Shown piece by piece: positions 22,114-28,826 of a stretch of DNA of 28,826 bases. Numbering within the stretch: the stretch's first letter is position 1; each line of letters begins with the position of its first letter. The DNA lies in assembly GCA_019416685.1 (NCBI GenBank), contig DXWV01000060.1, positions 1 to 28,826 on the forward strand, written 5' to 3'. This DNA is from Bacteroides sp. (GTDB lineage Bacteria > Bacteroidota > Bacteroidia > Bacteroidales > Bacteroidaceae). Made by a program: the position numbers and the translations under genes. The notes below the pieces were generated by a model. It worked only from the letters and a program-made list of their open reading frames with translations. It did not search any database and was not told where the DNA came from.

Positions 22114-22141
22114 GCCCCGGAGAATACGCTTCGGGGCTTTT
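22114..22141 (+). terminator. Intrinsic terminator after the tRNA-like region
   Basis: GCCCCGGAG (22114-22122) pairs with CTTCGGGGC (22129-22137), 9 bp with one G-U pair, loop AATACG, followed by TTTTAATTT. It ends transcription before the gene at 22156. Confidence 0.8.
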
Positions 22142-22155
22142 AATTTGGAAAGATT

Positions 22156-22479
22156 ATGGATAGAGGTAAAGAAATAGAATTGGCAGCTAATTCTATCATA
22201 GATGATTTGAATGGCTTAGAGGGATTCGATAGAACTGATATGATAAATATGTTTGGCTCTGCCGTTACTTGGGCAGAAGAACATCCAAAAGATATTGAAG
22301 GATGTGATTTCTGTAATCAGCTTGGAGGTATTAACCATAAGTCTGATGAGTGCTATTTAAGTTATGATGGTGAAACTCTATGCGTAGATATTGATATGCC
22401 GTTAACATGGGGCAGTGCAACAGGATATTATGGCTTTGATATTAACTATTGTCCGTTTTGTGGCAGAAAATTAAAATAG
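22156..22479 (+). CDS. Small zinc-ribbon phage protein
   Basis: A 107-aa protein with two CxxC knuckles, CDFC at 50-53 and CPFCGRKL at the C-terminus, which should hold one zinc. An acidic first half (ELAANSIIDDLNG, TDMINMFGSAVTWAEEHPKD) precedes. Phages often carry such small Lar/zinc-ribbon-like proteins; the target is unknown. It starts 15 bp after the terminator hairpin at 22114, and its end lies 2 bp before the next start. Confidence 0.6.
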   Translation: MDRGKEIELAANSIIDDLNGLEGFDRTDMINMFGSAVTWAEEHPKDIEGCDFCNQLGGINHKSDECYLSYDGETLCVDIDMPLTWGSATGYYGFDINYCPFCGRKLK

Positions 22480-22481
22480 AT

Positions 22482-22961
22482 ATGCCATACTACATAAAGC
22501 GAAAAAAGGCTAAGAAGAAAGACAAGCCTCTACCTCTGTTTGATAAAGCAGGGGTAACAGTAAAGAAGAAGCCGGATTTAAAAGCGAAACTCGACAAAGA
22601 GTTTTCCATTTTTATCCGGCTTCGTGATTGTATGCCAAACGGATATTTCCGCTGTATATCATGCGGGCAGATAAAGCCGTTTGAGCAAGCTGATTGCGGT
22701 CACTATTTCAGCCGGACACATTTGGCTACTCGCTTTGATGAAAATAACTGCCATGCCGAATGTAGGCACTGCAATAGGTTCAAAGCCGACCATTTGGAAG
22801 GCTATCGGGTGAATCTGATAGCTAAAATCGGTCAACAGAAATTTGACCTACTGAAAGTAAAAGCTACCGGTATTTCCAAAATGTCAGATTTTGAATATGA
22901 GCAGCTAATCAAGTATTACATGGTTATGAATAAGAAACTTAGAAAGGAGAAAGGAATATGA
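22482..22961 (+). CDS. ninG: NinG/Rap-family recombination endonuclease
   Basis: A 159-aa protein related to lambda NinG (Rap), a Holliday-junction and D-loop nuclease that steers phage recombination. A basic N-terminus (KRKKAKKKDK) is followed by an HNH-like metal domain: CISCG at 58-62, ADCGHYFSRTHLATRFDENNCHAECRHCN at 70-98, split over motifs CGHY, RFDENN and CxxxCxxCN, then HLEGYR. These match the NinG signature. The start is ATG 22482, since the region further upstream is the end of the previous gene. It overlaps the next small gene at ATGA. Confidence 0.88.
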   Translation: MPYYIKRKKAKKKDKPLPLFDKAGVTVKKKPDLKAKLDKEFSIFIRLRDCMPNGYFRCISCGQIKPFEQADCGHYFSRTHLATRFDENNCHAECRHCNRFKADHLEGYRVNLIAKIGQQKFDLLKVKATGISKMSDFEYEQLIKYYMVMNKKLRKEKGI

Positions 22962-23134
22962 AAAGCATTTCAATAAACGCAAGTAACGTGAGTATAGAGC
23001 CTTATACAGGACATTATGTTTCACTTAGTATGGACGTTGAAAAAGGAGATTTACCCGATTTGTTGGACGAAATCGACATTCAGGATATTATATCTTTTTT
23101 GGAGGATAAGGGATATAAAATTGATGAGCCATGA
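22958..23134 (+). CDS. Small acidic protein between ninG and the helicase
   Basis: A 58-aa acidic protein, MKSISINASNVSIEPYTGHYVSLSMD... DLPDLLDEIDIQDIISFLEDKGYKIDEP. It is coupled on both sides by ATGA overlaps, with ninG before it and the helicase after it, which is strong support that it is translated. It should form a beta hairpin followed by two helices. The family is unknown to me; small acidic partners of nucleases or helicases in phages are plausible. Confidence 0.65.
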   Translation: MKSISINASNVSIEPYTGHYVSLSMDVEKGDLPDLLDEIDIQDIISFLEDKGYKIDEP

Positions 23135-24303
23135 ATTATGTACTACGTGATTACCAACAGAAAGCCTCTGATGCTGCCGTTTCTTTCTTCAACAATAAAG
23201 CTAAGAAAACGAATGCTATCATGGTCTTGCCTACGGGTTCGGGAAAGTCGCTTATCATAGCGGATATAGCCGCAAGGCTTGACGGGCATACCTTGGTGTT
23301 TCAGCCCTCGAAAGAAATTTTAGAGCAAAACTTCAAAAAGCTATGCTCATACGGTATTCTTGATTGCTCCATCTATTCAGCTTCTTTTAATTCAAAAGAG
23401 ATTTCAAGAATAACGTTCGCTACTATTGGCAGCGTTAAAGGACATCCCGAACTATTTGGGCACTTCAAGAACGTGATAATTGACGAATGCCATCTTGTAA
23501 ATCCTAAAGAGGGAATGTATAAGGATTTCCTGTCTATTCTCAACTGCAAGGTTCTTGGGCTGACAGCTACTCCATATAGATTGAGTTCCAGCCAAGACTT
23601 TGGTTCTATGTTGAAGTTCATCACCCGAACAAAGCCGCATATCTTTTACGATGTTATCTACCATGTGCAGGTATCTACTCTCTTAGATATGGGCTATTTG
23701 GCGAAGCTGAATTACTATCCGATGAATCCTTCAGGATGGGATGAACTTAACTTACGGGTGAACACTACTGGTGCCGATTATACGGATAAATCAGTCCAAA
23801 GGGAATATGAACGAATAGACTTTTACGGTTATCTCGTTCACATCGTCCAAAGGCTTATGAATCCCAAAGCCGGAGGAAAGCGGAAAGGTATCTTGGTATT
23901 TACCCGGTTCTTGAAAGAGGCCGAACGGTTAACGATGTCAATACCTGGCTGCGCTATTGTATCTGGTGATACTCCCAAAGCCACTCGCGAAATGATTCTC
24001 AAACATTTTAAATCCGGTGAGATTCCCGTTGTCGCTAATGTCGGAGTATTGACTACCGGCTTTGACTATCCCGAACTTGATACCGTTGTGATGGCACGTC
24101 CTACGATGTCTCTTGCTATGTGGTATCAGATAGTCGGTCGTGCCATCCGTCCGCATCCAAAGAAAGAGGTTGGCTGGGTAGTAGATTTATGTGGAAATAT
24201 CAAACGCTTCGGTGAAGTATCTGATTTAAGGCTTGTTGATGGAGGTAATGGTAAATGGGCCGTTTACTCCAAAGGCAGACAACTAACTAATGTGAGATTC
24301 TAA
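23131..24303 (+). CDS. Superfamily 2 DEAD/DEAH-box helicase
   Basis: A 390-aa SF2 helicase of the ResIII/UvsW-like phage type. Q-motif region LRDYQQKA (5-12), motif I PTGSGKS (34-40), motif Ia FQPSKEI (57-63), motif II DECH (118-121), motif III TATPYR (145-150), motif IV region VFTR, motif V TTGFDYPELDTVVMARPT, and motif VI QIVGRAIRP. All catalytic residues are present, so it should unwind or branch-migrate DNA. It follows the NinG-like nuclease, with which it may process recombination intermediates. In phages this helicase can also remodel replication forks. Confidence 0.88.
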   Translation: MNYVLRDYQQKASDAAVSFFNNKAKKTNAIMVLPTGSGKSLIIADIAARLDGHTLVFQPSKEILEQNFKKLCSYGILDCSIYSASFNSKEISRITFATIGSVKGHPELFGHFKNVIIDECHLVNPKEGMYKDFLSILNCKVLGLTATPYRLSSSQDFGSMLKFITRTKPHIFYDVIYHVQVSTLLDMGYLAKLNYYPMNPSGWDELNLRVNTTGADYTDKSVQREYERIDFYGYLVHIVQRLMNPKAGGKRKGILVFTRFLKEAERLTMSIPGCAIVSGDTPKATREMILKHFKSGEIPVVANVGVLTTGFDYPELDTVVMARPTMSLAMWYQIVGRAIRPHPKKEVGWVVDLCGNIKRFGEVSDLRLVDGGNGKWAVYSKGRQLTNVRF

Positions 24304-24304
24304 T

Positions 24305-24430
24305 ATGAAAAGTATAAAAGAAGTAATTAAGGACATTGAGCATATTCCAAAGTGTCCCCAAAGTGGAGAATATAATCTGTATTACCTAATAAAATGTTTG
24401 TATGGCACGAATAAGAACAATCAAACCTGA
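24305..24430 (+). CDS. Possible small protein of 41 aa
   Basis: A short frame, MKSIKEVIKDIEHIPKCPQSG... ending in YGTNKNNQT, starts 1 bp after the helicase stop and overlaps the next gene by 29 bp. The beginning looks coding (basic and acidic residues in helical spacing), but the overlapped end may be chance. No family is recognised. Coupled genes in this operon often overlap at the stop codon, and an overlap this long would be unusual. Confidence 0.35.
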   Translation: MKSIKEVIKDIEHIPKCPQSGEYNLYYLIKCLYGTNKNNQT

Positions 24431-25148
24431 ATTTTGGGAAGATGAAAAGATAGGTAAACTACCAATCCCGTGCCGCCTTTTCTTTATTGGTTGTTGGAAC
24501 TTCGCTGATGATTTCGGAGTTATCAAAGGTAATGCCGCGTTACTCAAGTCTCAAATATTTCCTTACGATGAAAACTTACGTGTATCTGAAATAAAAAAGT
24601 GGATAGATTCCTTAGTGGATGCCCGGATGTTAGTACCTATTATTCACGCAGAAGAAAGCTACTACTTTATCCGCACATTCCGTAGTCATCAAATCCTTGA
24701 TAAGAGATACGATAAGTCATATATCGGTAAAGAAATAGCAAAAGGTTTGATTAATAGAGCTTTAAATGATAACGACGTAAACACTACGTCAACACTACGT
24801 GATAACGACGTAAACACTACGGAGGAAAAGGAAGAGGAAAAGGAAGATAAGAAAGAATCTCCTAACGGAGATAAGAAAGAAGCCGAGGCTTCTTCATCCA
24901 CTCCTTCAAACCATGATTATTTAAAATTCAATGATTGGTTGAAACGGAAAGCTCCATTCTGTAGTAATCCTAAAAACTTCTCTTCCCAAATCACGGAAGC
25001 CGAGTTTCTAAAACTCAAAGAAAAATATACGGGTAAACAGATAGCGGACATTATCGAACAGATAGAGAACCGGAAAGATTTACGTAAACGATATACCAAC
25101 CTTTATCGGACGGTGTTAAATTGGGCAAAGAAAGAATATGGAAGTTAA
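24402..25148 (+). CDS. Phage replication initiator / helicase loader-like protein
   Basis: A 248-aa protein with the N-terminal winged-helix region typical of phage replisome organisers: MARIRTIKPEFWEDEKIGKL, FIGCWNFADDFGVIKGN, LKSQIFPYDE, and LVPIIHAEESYYFIRTFRSHQ. A highly charged linker (EEKEEEKEDKKE) separates it from a C-terminal helical domain (FLKLKEKYTGKQIADIIEQIENRKDL), which in DnaD-like proteins binds DNA and helicase. The DNA for the linker holds three AACACTACG units, a candidate origin inside the gene as in lambda O. It directly precedes and overlaps dnaB. Confidence 0.72.
   Translation: MARIRTIKPEFWEDEKIGKLPIPCRLFFIGCWNFADDFGVIKGNAALLKSQIFPYDENLRVSEIKKWIDSLVDARMLVPIIHAEESYYFIRTFRSHQILDKRYDKSYIGKEIAKGLINRALNDNDVNTTSTLRDNDVNTTEEKEEEKEDKKESPNGDKKEAEASSSTPSNHDYLKFNDWLKRKAPFCSNPKNFSSQITEAEFLKLKEKYTGKQIADIIEQIENRKDLRKRYTNLYRTVLNWAKKEYGS
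24768..24821. repeat. Iteron-like repeats inside the initiator gene, candidate origin
   Basis: A 21-bp unit starting GATAACGACGTAAACACTAC occurs at 24768-24788 and 24801-24821. A third copy of its AACACTACG end lies between them at 24791-24799. They are followed by a purine-rich stretch (GGAGGAAAAGGAAGAGG). The repeats encode the peptide DNDVNTT twice. Position within the initiator gene resembles the lambda origin in gene O. Confidence 0.55.
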
Positions 25149-26502
25149 TGTACAATTACGGGATGAAGATGCTGAGAAATTAGTTTTAGGTACTATAATC
25201 ACCGAGCGTAATGCACTTGAAGAAGTTAGAGAACTATTATCAGAAGAATCTTTCTACAATCCATTTCATAAGCAGGTATATAAGGCTATTCTTCAAATAT
25301 CTTCTTCTGGAGAAAGACCGGATATAATCACTGTAAAAAACAAATTAGTAGCCAATGGGGTGAAATTTGAACTGGTGGAGTATATGAAAATTGCTTCTAA
25401 TTGCACTTTTGACTTATATCAATATGCAGCAAGATTACATGATTTGGCTATTAGGCGGAAGTTTTATACAATTGGGCAATATCTCATTTCAAACTCTTAT
25501 TCTGAGGCGGAAGATATTCTCGATGTTACCAATTCTGTCAGTGACGAACTTGCTTCTCTTTTCAAGTCTACCAGTACGACTGTTACGACTATTAATGACG
25601 GTCTTGAAAGTGTCTACGGAATGATAAATGAGAATCTTTCCGGAAACAAACCTTTGACCGGAACACCTACTGGCTTTGAGAAAATAGATTCTAAATCGGG
25701 AGGGTTACAAAAGTCTGACTTGATAATTATTGCCGGTGAAACATCACAGGGTAAAACATCATTAGCAGTGTCTATGATGCGTAATGCAAGTTTTTCAGGT
25801 GCTAAGATAGCCATGTATTCGATGGAGATGAAAAAAGAGCAAATAACAGCTCGTATCCTTTCAATGGAAAGCGGTATTCCTTCCAATCAAATCATGTACT
25901 CACGCCTGACAGATTCACAGATACAGGCAATTGACAAAAGAATTGGTAAACTATCAGGGAAAGGTATCTACTTTGATGATAGAAGTACATCCAATATTGA
26001 CACTATTATTTCTTCTATCCGGTATATGAAACTGAAATTTGGAATTGATGGTGCAATTGTAGACTATTTACAGATTCTTAATGTCAACATGAAAGGGGTT
26101 AACAAAGAACAACAGATGGGAGATGTGGCAAGAAGGTTGAAAAACTTAGCGAAGGAACTCGATATCTGGATTATAGCCCTTTCCCAATTGAACAGGGATA
26201 CCATGAATCCGGTTCCTACTATTGCAAGATTACGTGATAGTGGTCAAATAGCAGAGGCCGCTGATGTGGTTATACTGGTTTATCGTCCGGAATATTATGA
26301 TAAGAACAGACGTTATCCAGAGCCGTTTTCTAATGCATCGACTGAAGGTACAGCAATGATAGATATTGCCAAAGGACGAAACATTGGACTGTTACGGTTC
26401 ATCTGTGGGTTCGATGCCGCTACGACTTGCTTTTTTAACCTTGATTCTGTTCCTCTTTCCGGTTGTAAAACTTTGGATATGGAGGATGATAATCCATTTT
26501 AG
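25138..26502 (+). CDS. dnaB: Replicative DNA helicase DnaB
   Basis: A 454-aa hexameric replication helicase. Residues 1-110 are the N-terminal DnaB domain (LRDEDAEKLVLGTII, FHKQVYKAILQI). Residues 175-440 are the RecA-like motor: motif H1 AGETSQGKTSLA (199-210), H2 AIVDYLQIL (306-314), H3/H4 IIALSQLNRD (345-354), and the arginine-finger region RLRDSGQIAEAADVV (364-378). Its initiator neighbour upstream overlaps by 11 bp. Phage-encoded DnaB avoids the need to recruit the host helicase. It contains no intein, unlike some phage DnaB proteins. Confidence 0.95.
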   Translation: MEVNVQLRDEDAEKLVLGTIITERNALEEVRELLSEESFYNPFHKQVYKAILQISSSGERPDIITVKNKLVANGVKFELVEYMKIASNCTFDLYQYAARLHDLAIRRKFYTIGQYLISNSYSEAEDILDVTNSVSDELASLFKSTSTTVTTINDGLESVYGMINENLSGNKPLTGTPTGFEKIDSKSGGLQKSDLIIIAGETSQGKTSLAVSMMRNASFSGAKIAMYSMEMKKEQITARILSMESGIPSNQIMYSRLTDSQIQAIDKRIGKLSGKGIYFDDRSTSNIDTIISSIRYMKLKFGIDGAIVDYLQILNVNMKGVNKEQQMGDVARRLKNLAKELDIWIIALSQLNRDTMNPVPTIARLRDSGQIAEAADVVILVYRPEYYDKNRRYPEPFSNASTEGTAMIDIAKGRNIGLLRFICGFDAATTCFFNLDSVPLSGCKTLDMEDDNPF

Positions 26503-26504
26503 AT

Positions 26505-26687
26505 ATGAAACTTACTATCTGTTGGACTACTAAAAATCAAGTCACGATAAATAAGATCCGTCTCAAGTTCGGTATATCCGACTACATGAGTATTAACCGC
26601 GAGACTCCCTGTGAAATAAAGGAAGAAGATTTACCTCTTCTTCGTGAATGTGAAAAACGTGGATTTATCCAAATAAGAAACAAATAA
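26505..26687 (+). CDS. Small phage protein of unknown function
   Basis: A 60-aa protein, MKLTICWTTKNQVTINKIRLKF..., ending ECEKRGFIQIRNK. It starts 2 bp after dnaB stops and ends 1 bp before the next gene. The fold could be a small beta-alpha-beta. The order of a beta strand, basic helix and an acidic motif (EIKEEDLPLLRECEKRG) suggests a compact domain, but no family is recognised. Confidence 0.6.
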   Translation: MKLTICWTTKNQVTINKIRLKFGISDYMSINRETPCEIKEEDLPLLRECEKRGFIQIRNK

Positions 26688-26688
26688 A

Positions 26689-27087
26689 ATGTTAGTAGGA
26701 ACAACAAATCTTAATACGACTCTCAACCTTGCCTACGTGTTGACAGATGTCGTAGAAACGCTTCTCTATGATTTGAGAAGTGAAATGAGTAAGCAAGGCA
26801 GTGATTTACGTCACGATGCGAAGCGTAACTTTAACACTGCCATAGCGGCAATTCGTAAGCTTAAGTACGATGTGAACAAGACACAATCCTCCACTCAGGA
26901 GAATTTCGGTAACGATTCAGATTGCCTTCTCGCCTTTATCCGGTTATTGATCGACAGATGTGGTGACGATGACAAGAAAATGTTCGAGTTCTACAACTAC
27001 ATCAAGTGTCATCCCTCACAACTTGGTCTTGCTCTTTCCGATGAAAAGAGTGTCTTTGCACACATTTTTGATAGTAATTATGAATGA
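26689..27087 (+). CDS. Phage protein of unknown function
   Basis: A 132-aa mostly helical protein. The N-terminal half (LNTTLNLAYVLTDVVETLLYDLRSEM) is amphipathic; the middle is basic (DLRHDAKRNFNTAIAAIRKLKYDVNKT); the C-terminal half carries LLAFIRLLIDRCGDDDKKMFEFYNYIK and ends DEKSVFAHIFDSNYE. No active-site motif or family is recognised. It is in the same run of coupled genes as dnaB and overlaps the next small membrane gene by 8 bp. Confidence 0.6.
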   Translation: MLVGTTNLNTTLNLAYVLTDVVETLLYDLRSEMSKQGSDLRHDAKRNFNTAIAAIRKLKYDVNKTQSSTQENFGNDSDCLLAFIRLLIDRCGDDDKKMFEFYNYIKCHPSQLGLALSDEKSVFAHIFDSNYE

Positions 27088-27181
27088 TAAAATAGTAGCC
27101 TTCTTATATGCCATTTCAGCGATAGTTGTTATAGCATTTTTCTTTTTAGTCTATCTATTTGCAAGTAGTTTTTTGTATTAA
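27080..27181 (+). CDS. Very small single-helix membrane protein
   Basis: A 33-aa protein, MNDKIVAFLYAISAIVVIAF and further hydrophobic residues, ending SSFLY. One membrane helix spans about 5-28. The start overlaps the preceding stop by 8 bp, as at other coupled genes here, and hydrophobicity is uniform, so it is probably real. The role is unknown. Confidence 0.5.
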   Translation: MNDKIVAFLYAISAIVVIAFFFLVYLFASSFLY

Positions 27182-27185
27182 TTAA

Positions 27186-27347
27186 ATGGGTAAGGATTAT
27201 AAAGAACGTGCCGCGTATGCATGGGTACATGAGACAGGTCGGAGTATCCCCCGTAAACTATTATACCGGATTAAACGCAAATGGTGGCGGCATAATTTTG
27301 ATATCGGGGAAATGAGAAAGAAAAAGAATGAATTAAAAACTAAGTAG
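27186..27347 (+). CDS. Small basic phage protein
   Basis: A 53-aa very basic protein: MGKDYKERAAYAWVHETGRS, then IPRKLLYRIKRKWWRHNF, ending EMRKKKNELKTK. The cluster of Arg, Lys and Trp suggests binding to nucleic acid or membranes, but no family is recognised. It lies 4 bp after the preceding membrane-protein stop, in the same direction and spacing as the other small genes. Confidence 0.55.
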   Translation: MGKDYKERAAYAWVHETGRSIPRKLLYRIKRKWWRHNFDIGEMRKKKNELKTK

Positions 27348-27389
27348 ATATGAAAATAATAAAAAAAGGAAAATTATAAAAAGAATATT

Positions 27390-27668
27390 ATGGCAAAGAA
27401 AAAAAGTATAACTGTATCAGTTGTGGAACATAGCAAAAAAGTATGTGATCCATTACCTGAATTTGTAGACCGCATGGAAGTTAGACGTTTAGTTATGAAC
27501 GCTTACAGAAAAGGCTATAATAAAGCCCACTCCGAGCATATTAAATGTATGGCTAATATTGTAGATCTGAATTTGTCAGATATAGATTCCCCTATATTTA
27601 CTCATACAAAGGAATTTAGGGAACACTTCGACTACATTATGTCGAAAGTCAAGAATCTTTTATTTTAA
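27390..27668 (+). CDS. Phage protein of unknown function
   Basis: A 92-aa protein with a basic N-terminus (MAKKKSITVSVVEHSKKV). Helical segments DRMEVRRLVMNAYRKGYNKAHSEHI and FREHFDYIMSKVKNLLF follow, joined by a loop with DLNLSDIDSP. No motif is recognised. The YRKGYNKAHSEH segment recalls short phage proteins of helical repeat shape, without a firm assignment. It is separated from its neighbours by 18-43 bp. Confidence 0.6.
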   Translation: MAKKKSITVSVVEHSKKVCDPLPEFVDRMEVRRLVMNAYRKGYNKAHSEHIKCMANIVDLNLSDIDSPIFTHTKEFREHFDYIMSKVKNLLF

Positions 27669-27685
27669 TTCAAAATTAACTCGAA

Positions 27686-27967
27686 ATGAATATAAAAGAT
27701 GCCATACGAAAAGCAGATAATGCTTATATAACTTATCAACAAGCCTGCGACACATTAGCTTCCGAAGCGCAGAAATATATCGATTGGGATGATAATGTAG
27801 GATGCCAGCATTTCCCTGCTGACGGATTATGTATTATGGCAACCTTGCCGGATAACTGCGGAATTTTCGGTATGCCTGAATGTGTATGTCCCGTTAAGTC
27901 ATTTTTTGAATCTGTAGAAGCAGGAAGTGATATTTCACCGAGAGAGTTTAAATCCATGAGTATTTAA
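27686..27967 (+). CDS. Cysteine-containing phage protein of unknown function
   Basis: A 93-aa protein. The N-terminal helix IRKADNAYITYQQACDTLASEAQKYI is followed by a loop with several Cys and His (GCQHFP, GLCIMATLPDNCGIF, PECVCPV). Six Cys in the second half could bind a metal, but the spacing is not that of a known zinc finger. The C-terminus is FESVEAGSDISPREFKSMSI. No family is recognised. Confidence 0.55.
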   Translation: MNIKDAIRKADNAYITYQQACDTLASEAQKYIDWDDNVGCQHFPADGLCIMATLPDNCGIFGMPECVCPVKSFFESVEAGSDISPREFKSMSI

Positions 27968-27984
27968 CTAATAACATAACAGAT

Positions 27985-28242
27985 ATGAACTTAAAACAAT
28001 TCACAGTATCAATGCTCGGTCAGGAAGTGAAGTTCGGAATGTATAAAGAAACGGGAATTGTAGTAGGATACATGGAACCTGTGCCAGGTAATGACCATCT
28101 ATCATTCCTCGGAGTAATCTTAGCATTTCCAGATAACCGGGGATACGCATTATCAGAAATAGGAGTATGCACCATCTTACTTGATTTGCCATCGAGTATG
28201 TCGTTTATACACGTGCAGGTAAACAACTTAATAACAAGATAA
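27985..28242 (+). CDS. Phage protein of unknown function
   Basis: An 85-aa protein that should be largely beta: MNLKQFTVSMLGQEVKFGMY, GIVVGYMEPVPGNDHLSFLGVILAF, NRGYALSEIGVCTILLDL. It ends with IHVQVNNLITR. It resembles small single-domain beta proteins without any active-site motif. It ends 2 bp before the next gene and is part of the same unidirectional run. Confidence 0.55.
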   Translation: MNLKQFTVSMLGQEVKFGMYKETGIVVGYMEPVPGNDHLSFLGVILAFPDNRGYALSEIGVCTILLDLPSSMSFIHVQVNNLITR

Positions 28243-28244
28243 AA

Positions 28245-28550
28245 ATGAGTAGATTAAAACATATACCTAAAACACAGAAGCCAAGTAATTTCCTTATGCT
28301 TCGGCAGCTTGATTCTGGTTGTTGGCGATGGATAGAATATGTTGGATGGGAAGTGGACCGCTTCTTTTCTATCGTATATATTCTTTCCCCTTTAGGCGGA
28401 AAGATAGAGCTTGTCAATCCTCTTTGTTTTGGCTTTGATCGACGTAGGTGTATGGCTGAAAAAGAGCGACTCAATAGTGAAATAGTAAAAGATAACGAAC
28501 CAGAGAACTGGATAGCTACATGGAAAGAAGCGTATTCCAGAACTCATTAA
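28245..28550 (+). CDS. Phage protein of unknown function
   Basis: A 101-aa protein: SRLKHIPKTQKPSNFLMLRQLDSGCWRW at the N-terminus, a central IEYVGWEVDRFFSIVYILSP, a basic segment FGFDRRRCMAEKERL, and a C-terminal helix ending ENWIATWKEAYSRTH. The abundance of Trp and Arg suggests a compact globular fold. No family is recognised. It starts 2 bp after the preceding stop. Confidence 0.55.
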   Translation: MSRLKHIPKTQKPSNFLMLRQLDSGCWRWIEYVGWEVDRFFSIVYILSPLGGKIELVNPLCFGFDRRRCMAEKERLNSEIVKDNEPENWIATWKEAYSRTH

Positions 28551-28561
28551 AACAAAAAAAA

Positions 28562-28762
28562 ATGAACAAGATAGTAGTAACAATAAAATCTTCTCAACCT
28601 TGCTATTTAGGGCAAGGTTGGGCAGGTGATCCTCCAAGAACGCACGATATAACTAAAGCCCGAAAATTTAGTTGCGTAAAGAATGCTCGTAGAGCTATTG
28701 AACTTGCCAAGCTCACACATCCTTTCCAAAAAAGGGAATATGATATTGAATTGATTGACTAA
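28562..28762 (+). CDS. Small basic phage protein
   Basis: A 66-aa protein, MNKIVVTIKSSQPCYLGQGWAG..., with a predicted strand then DPPRTHDITKARKFSCVKNARRAIELAKLTHPF. It has a clean start 12 bp after the previous stop, following an A-rich stretch; a longer frame from ATG 28520 overlaps the previous gene and is less likely. The helix RRAIELAKLTHP is basic, consistent with nucleic-acid binding, but this is inference. Confidence 0.55.
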   Translation: MNKIVVTIKSSQPCYLGQGWAGDPPRTHDITKARKFSCVKNARRAIELAKLTHPFQKREYDIELID

Positions 28763-28775
28763 TATTAAATTAGAA

Positions 28776-28826
28776 ATGAATAATGATGGTAATAAAATTC
28801 TGGATGCTATTAAGAGAATGGCGGCA
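28776..28826 (+). CDS. Start of a further phage gene, cut by the window edge
   Basis: An ATG at 28776 opens a frame, MNNDGNKILDAIKRMAA, that continues to the last base. Seventeen codons are visible. The spacing of 13 bp from the preceding gene fits the operon. Too short to identify. Confidence 0.45.
   Translation, partial: MNNDGNKILDAIKRMAA

Larger units (their letters stand above)
10388..28826 (+). mobile_element. Temperate phage (prophage), left part; right end outside the window
   Basis: From the tRNA-Thr fragment at 10390-10431 rightward the gene content is that of a tailed temperate phage. It has a LexA-like repressor with divergent early genes, annealase/exonuclease/SSB, NinB- and NinG-like proteins, an initiator and DnaB, all in one direction with overlapping stops and starts. 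Structural genes, lysis genes, integrase and the right attachment site are not in the window. The junction inside a tRNA anticodon loop is a common integrase target. The exact crossover point cannot be fixed without the right end. Confidence 0.88.

Noticed and set aside
27350..27379. A nine-codon ATG frame before the gene at 27390
   Set aside because: Too short and too A-rich to support as a gene.
1..28826. CRISPR array, insertion sequence or transposase
   Set aside because: No regularly spaced repeats with unique spacers and no transposase-like frame were seen; the only repeats are those listed.

Overview
The window is a piece of a Bacteroides-type chromosome (Bacteroides or a close Bacteroidales relative) that runs into the left end of an integrated temperate phage. 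The evidence for the host is the rplT gene followed directly by a Bacteroidales-type 6S RNA, promoters with the Bacteroidetes -7 box TAnnTTTG, almost no Shine-Dalgarno sequences, and a typical anaerobe operon for aromatic pyruvate oxidation.

Host part (1 to about 10390). The 3' end of rplT is followed by an intrinsic terminator, the 6S RNA and an EFR1-type flavodoxin/ferredoxin gene. Xanthine phosphoribosyltransferase (xpt) lies convergent to that gene. Next is a minus-strand operon iorA-iorB-paaK: indolepyruvate:ferredoxin oxidoreductase turns aryl pyruvates into aryl-acetyl-CoA, and a phenylacetate-CoA ligase joins arylacetates to CoA. A gap carrying TAGTTAAG-like repeats in inverted arrangement separates this operon from mltG (septal/endolytic murein transglycosylase). 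Then comes an AT-rich islet of three accessory genes (nucleotidyltransferase-like, pRiA4b ORF-3-like, UPF0158) and a membrane-anchored DNA/RNA non-specific endonuclease.

Boundary. At 10390-10431 lies the 3' half of a tRNA-Thr(CGT) gene on the minus strand, cut at the anticodon loop and still followed by its own terminator. This is the expected left attachment site; the restored tRNA should lie beyond the right edge. No integrase is in the window.

Phage part (about 10432 to the end, open on the right). A minus-strand lysogeny operon encodes a CI/LexA-like repressor, a protein that joins an EVE-like domain to a type I restriction HSDR_N nuclease domain, and a surface-type lipoprotein. To the right of an operator region with phased GCGATA repeats, all genes read rightward. 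First come small regulators and structured noncoding RNA. Then comes a recombination and replication module: a Sak4-like RecA-fold annealase interrupted by a class 3 intein with a LAGLIDADG endonuclease, a PD-(D/E)XK exonuclease, a DUF3127-type SSB, NinB-like and NinG proteins, an SF2 helicase, a replication initiator with iteron-like repeats, and a DnaB helicase. A run of small uncharacterised genes follows.

The most unusual items are: (1) the EVE-HSDR_N nuclease expressed with the repressor, a candidate prophage-encoded anti-phage system; (2) two tRNA-like loci with abnormal anticodon arms, one of which reads as two cloverleaves joined through a shared anticodon helix, each preceded by a similar hairpin with a TGTGAA loop; (3) the class 3 intein in the P-loop of the annealase. 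All functional assignments come from reading motifs in the translations; no database search was run.
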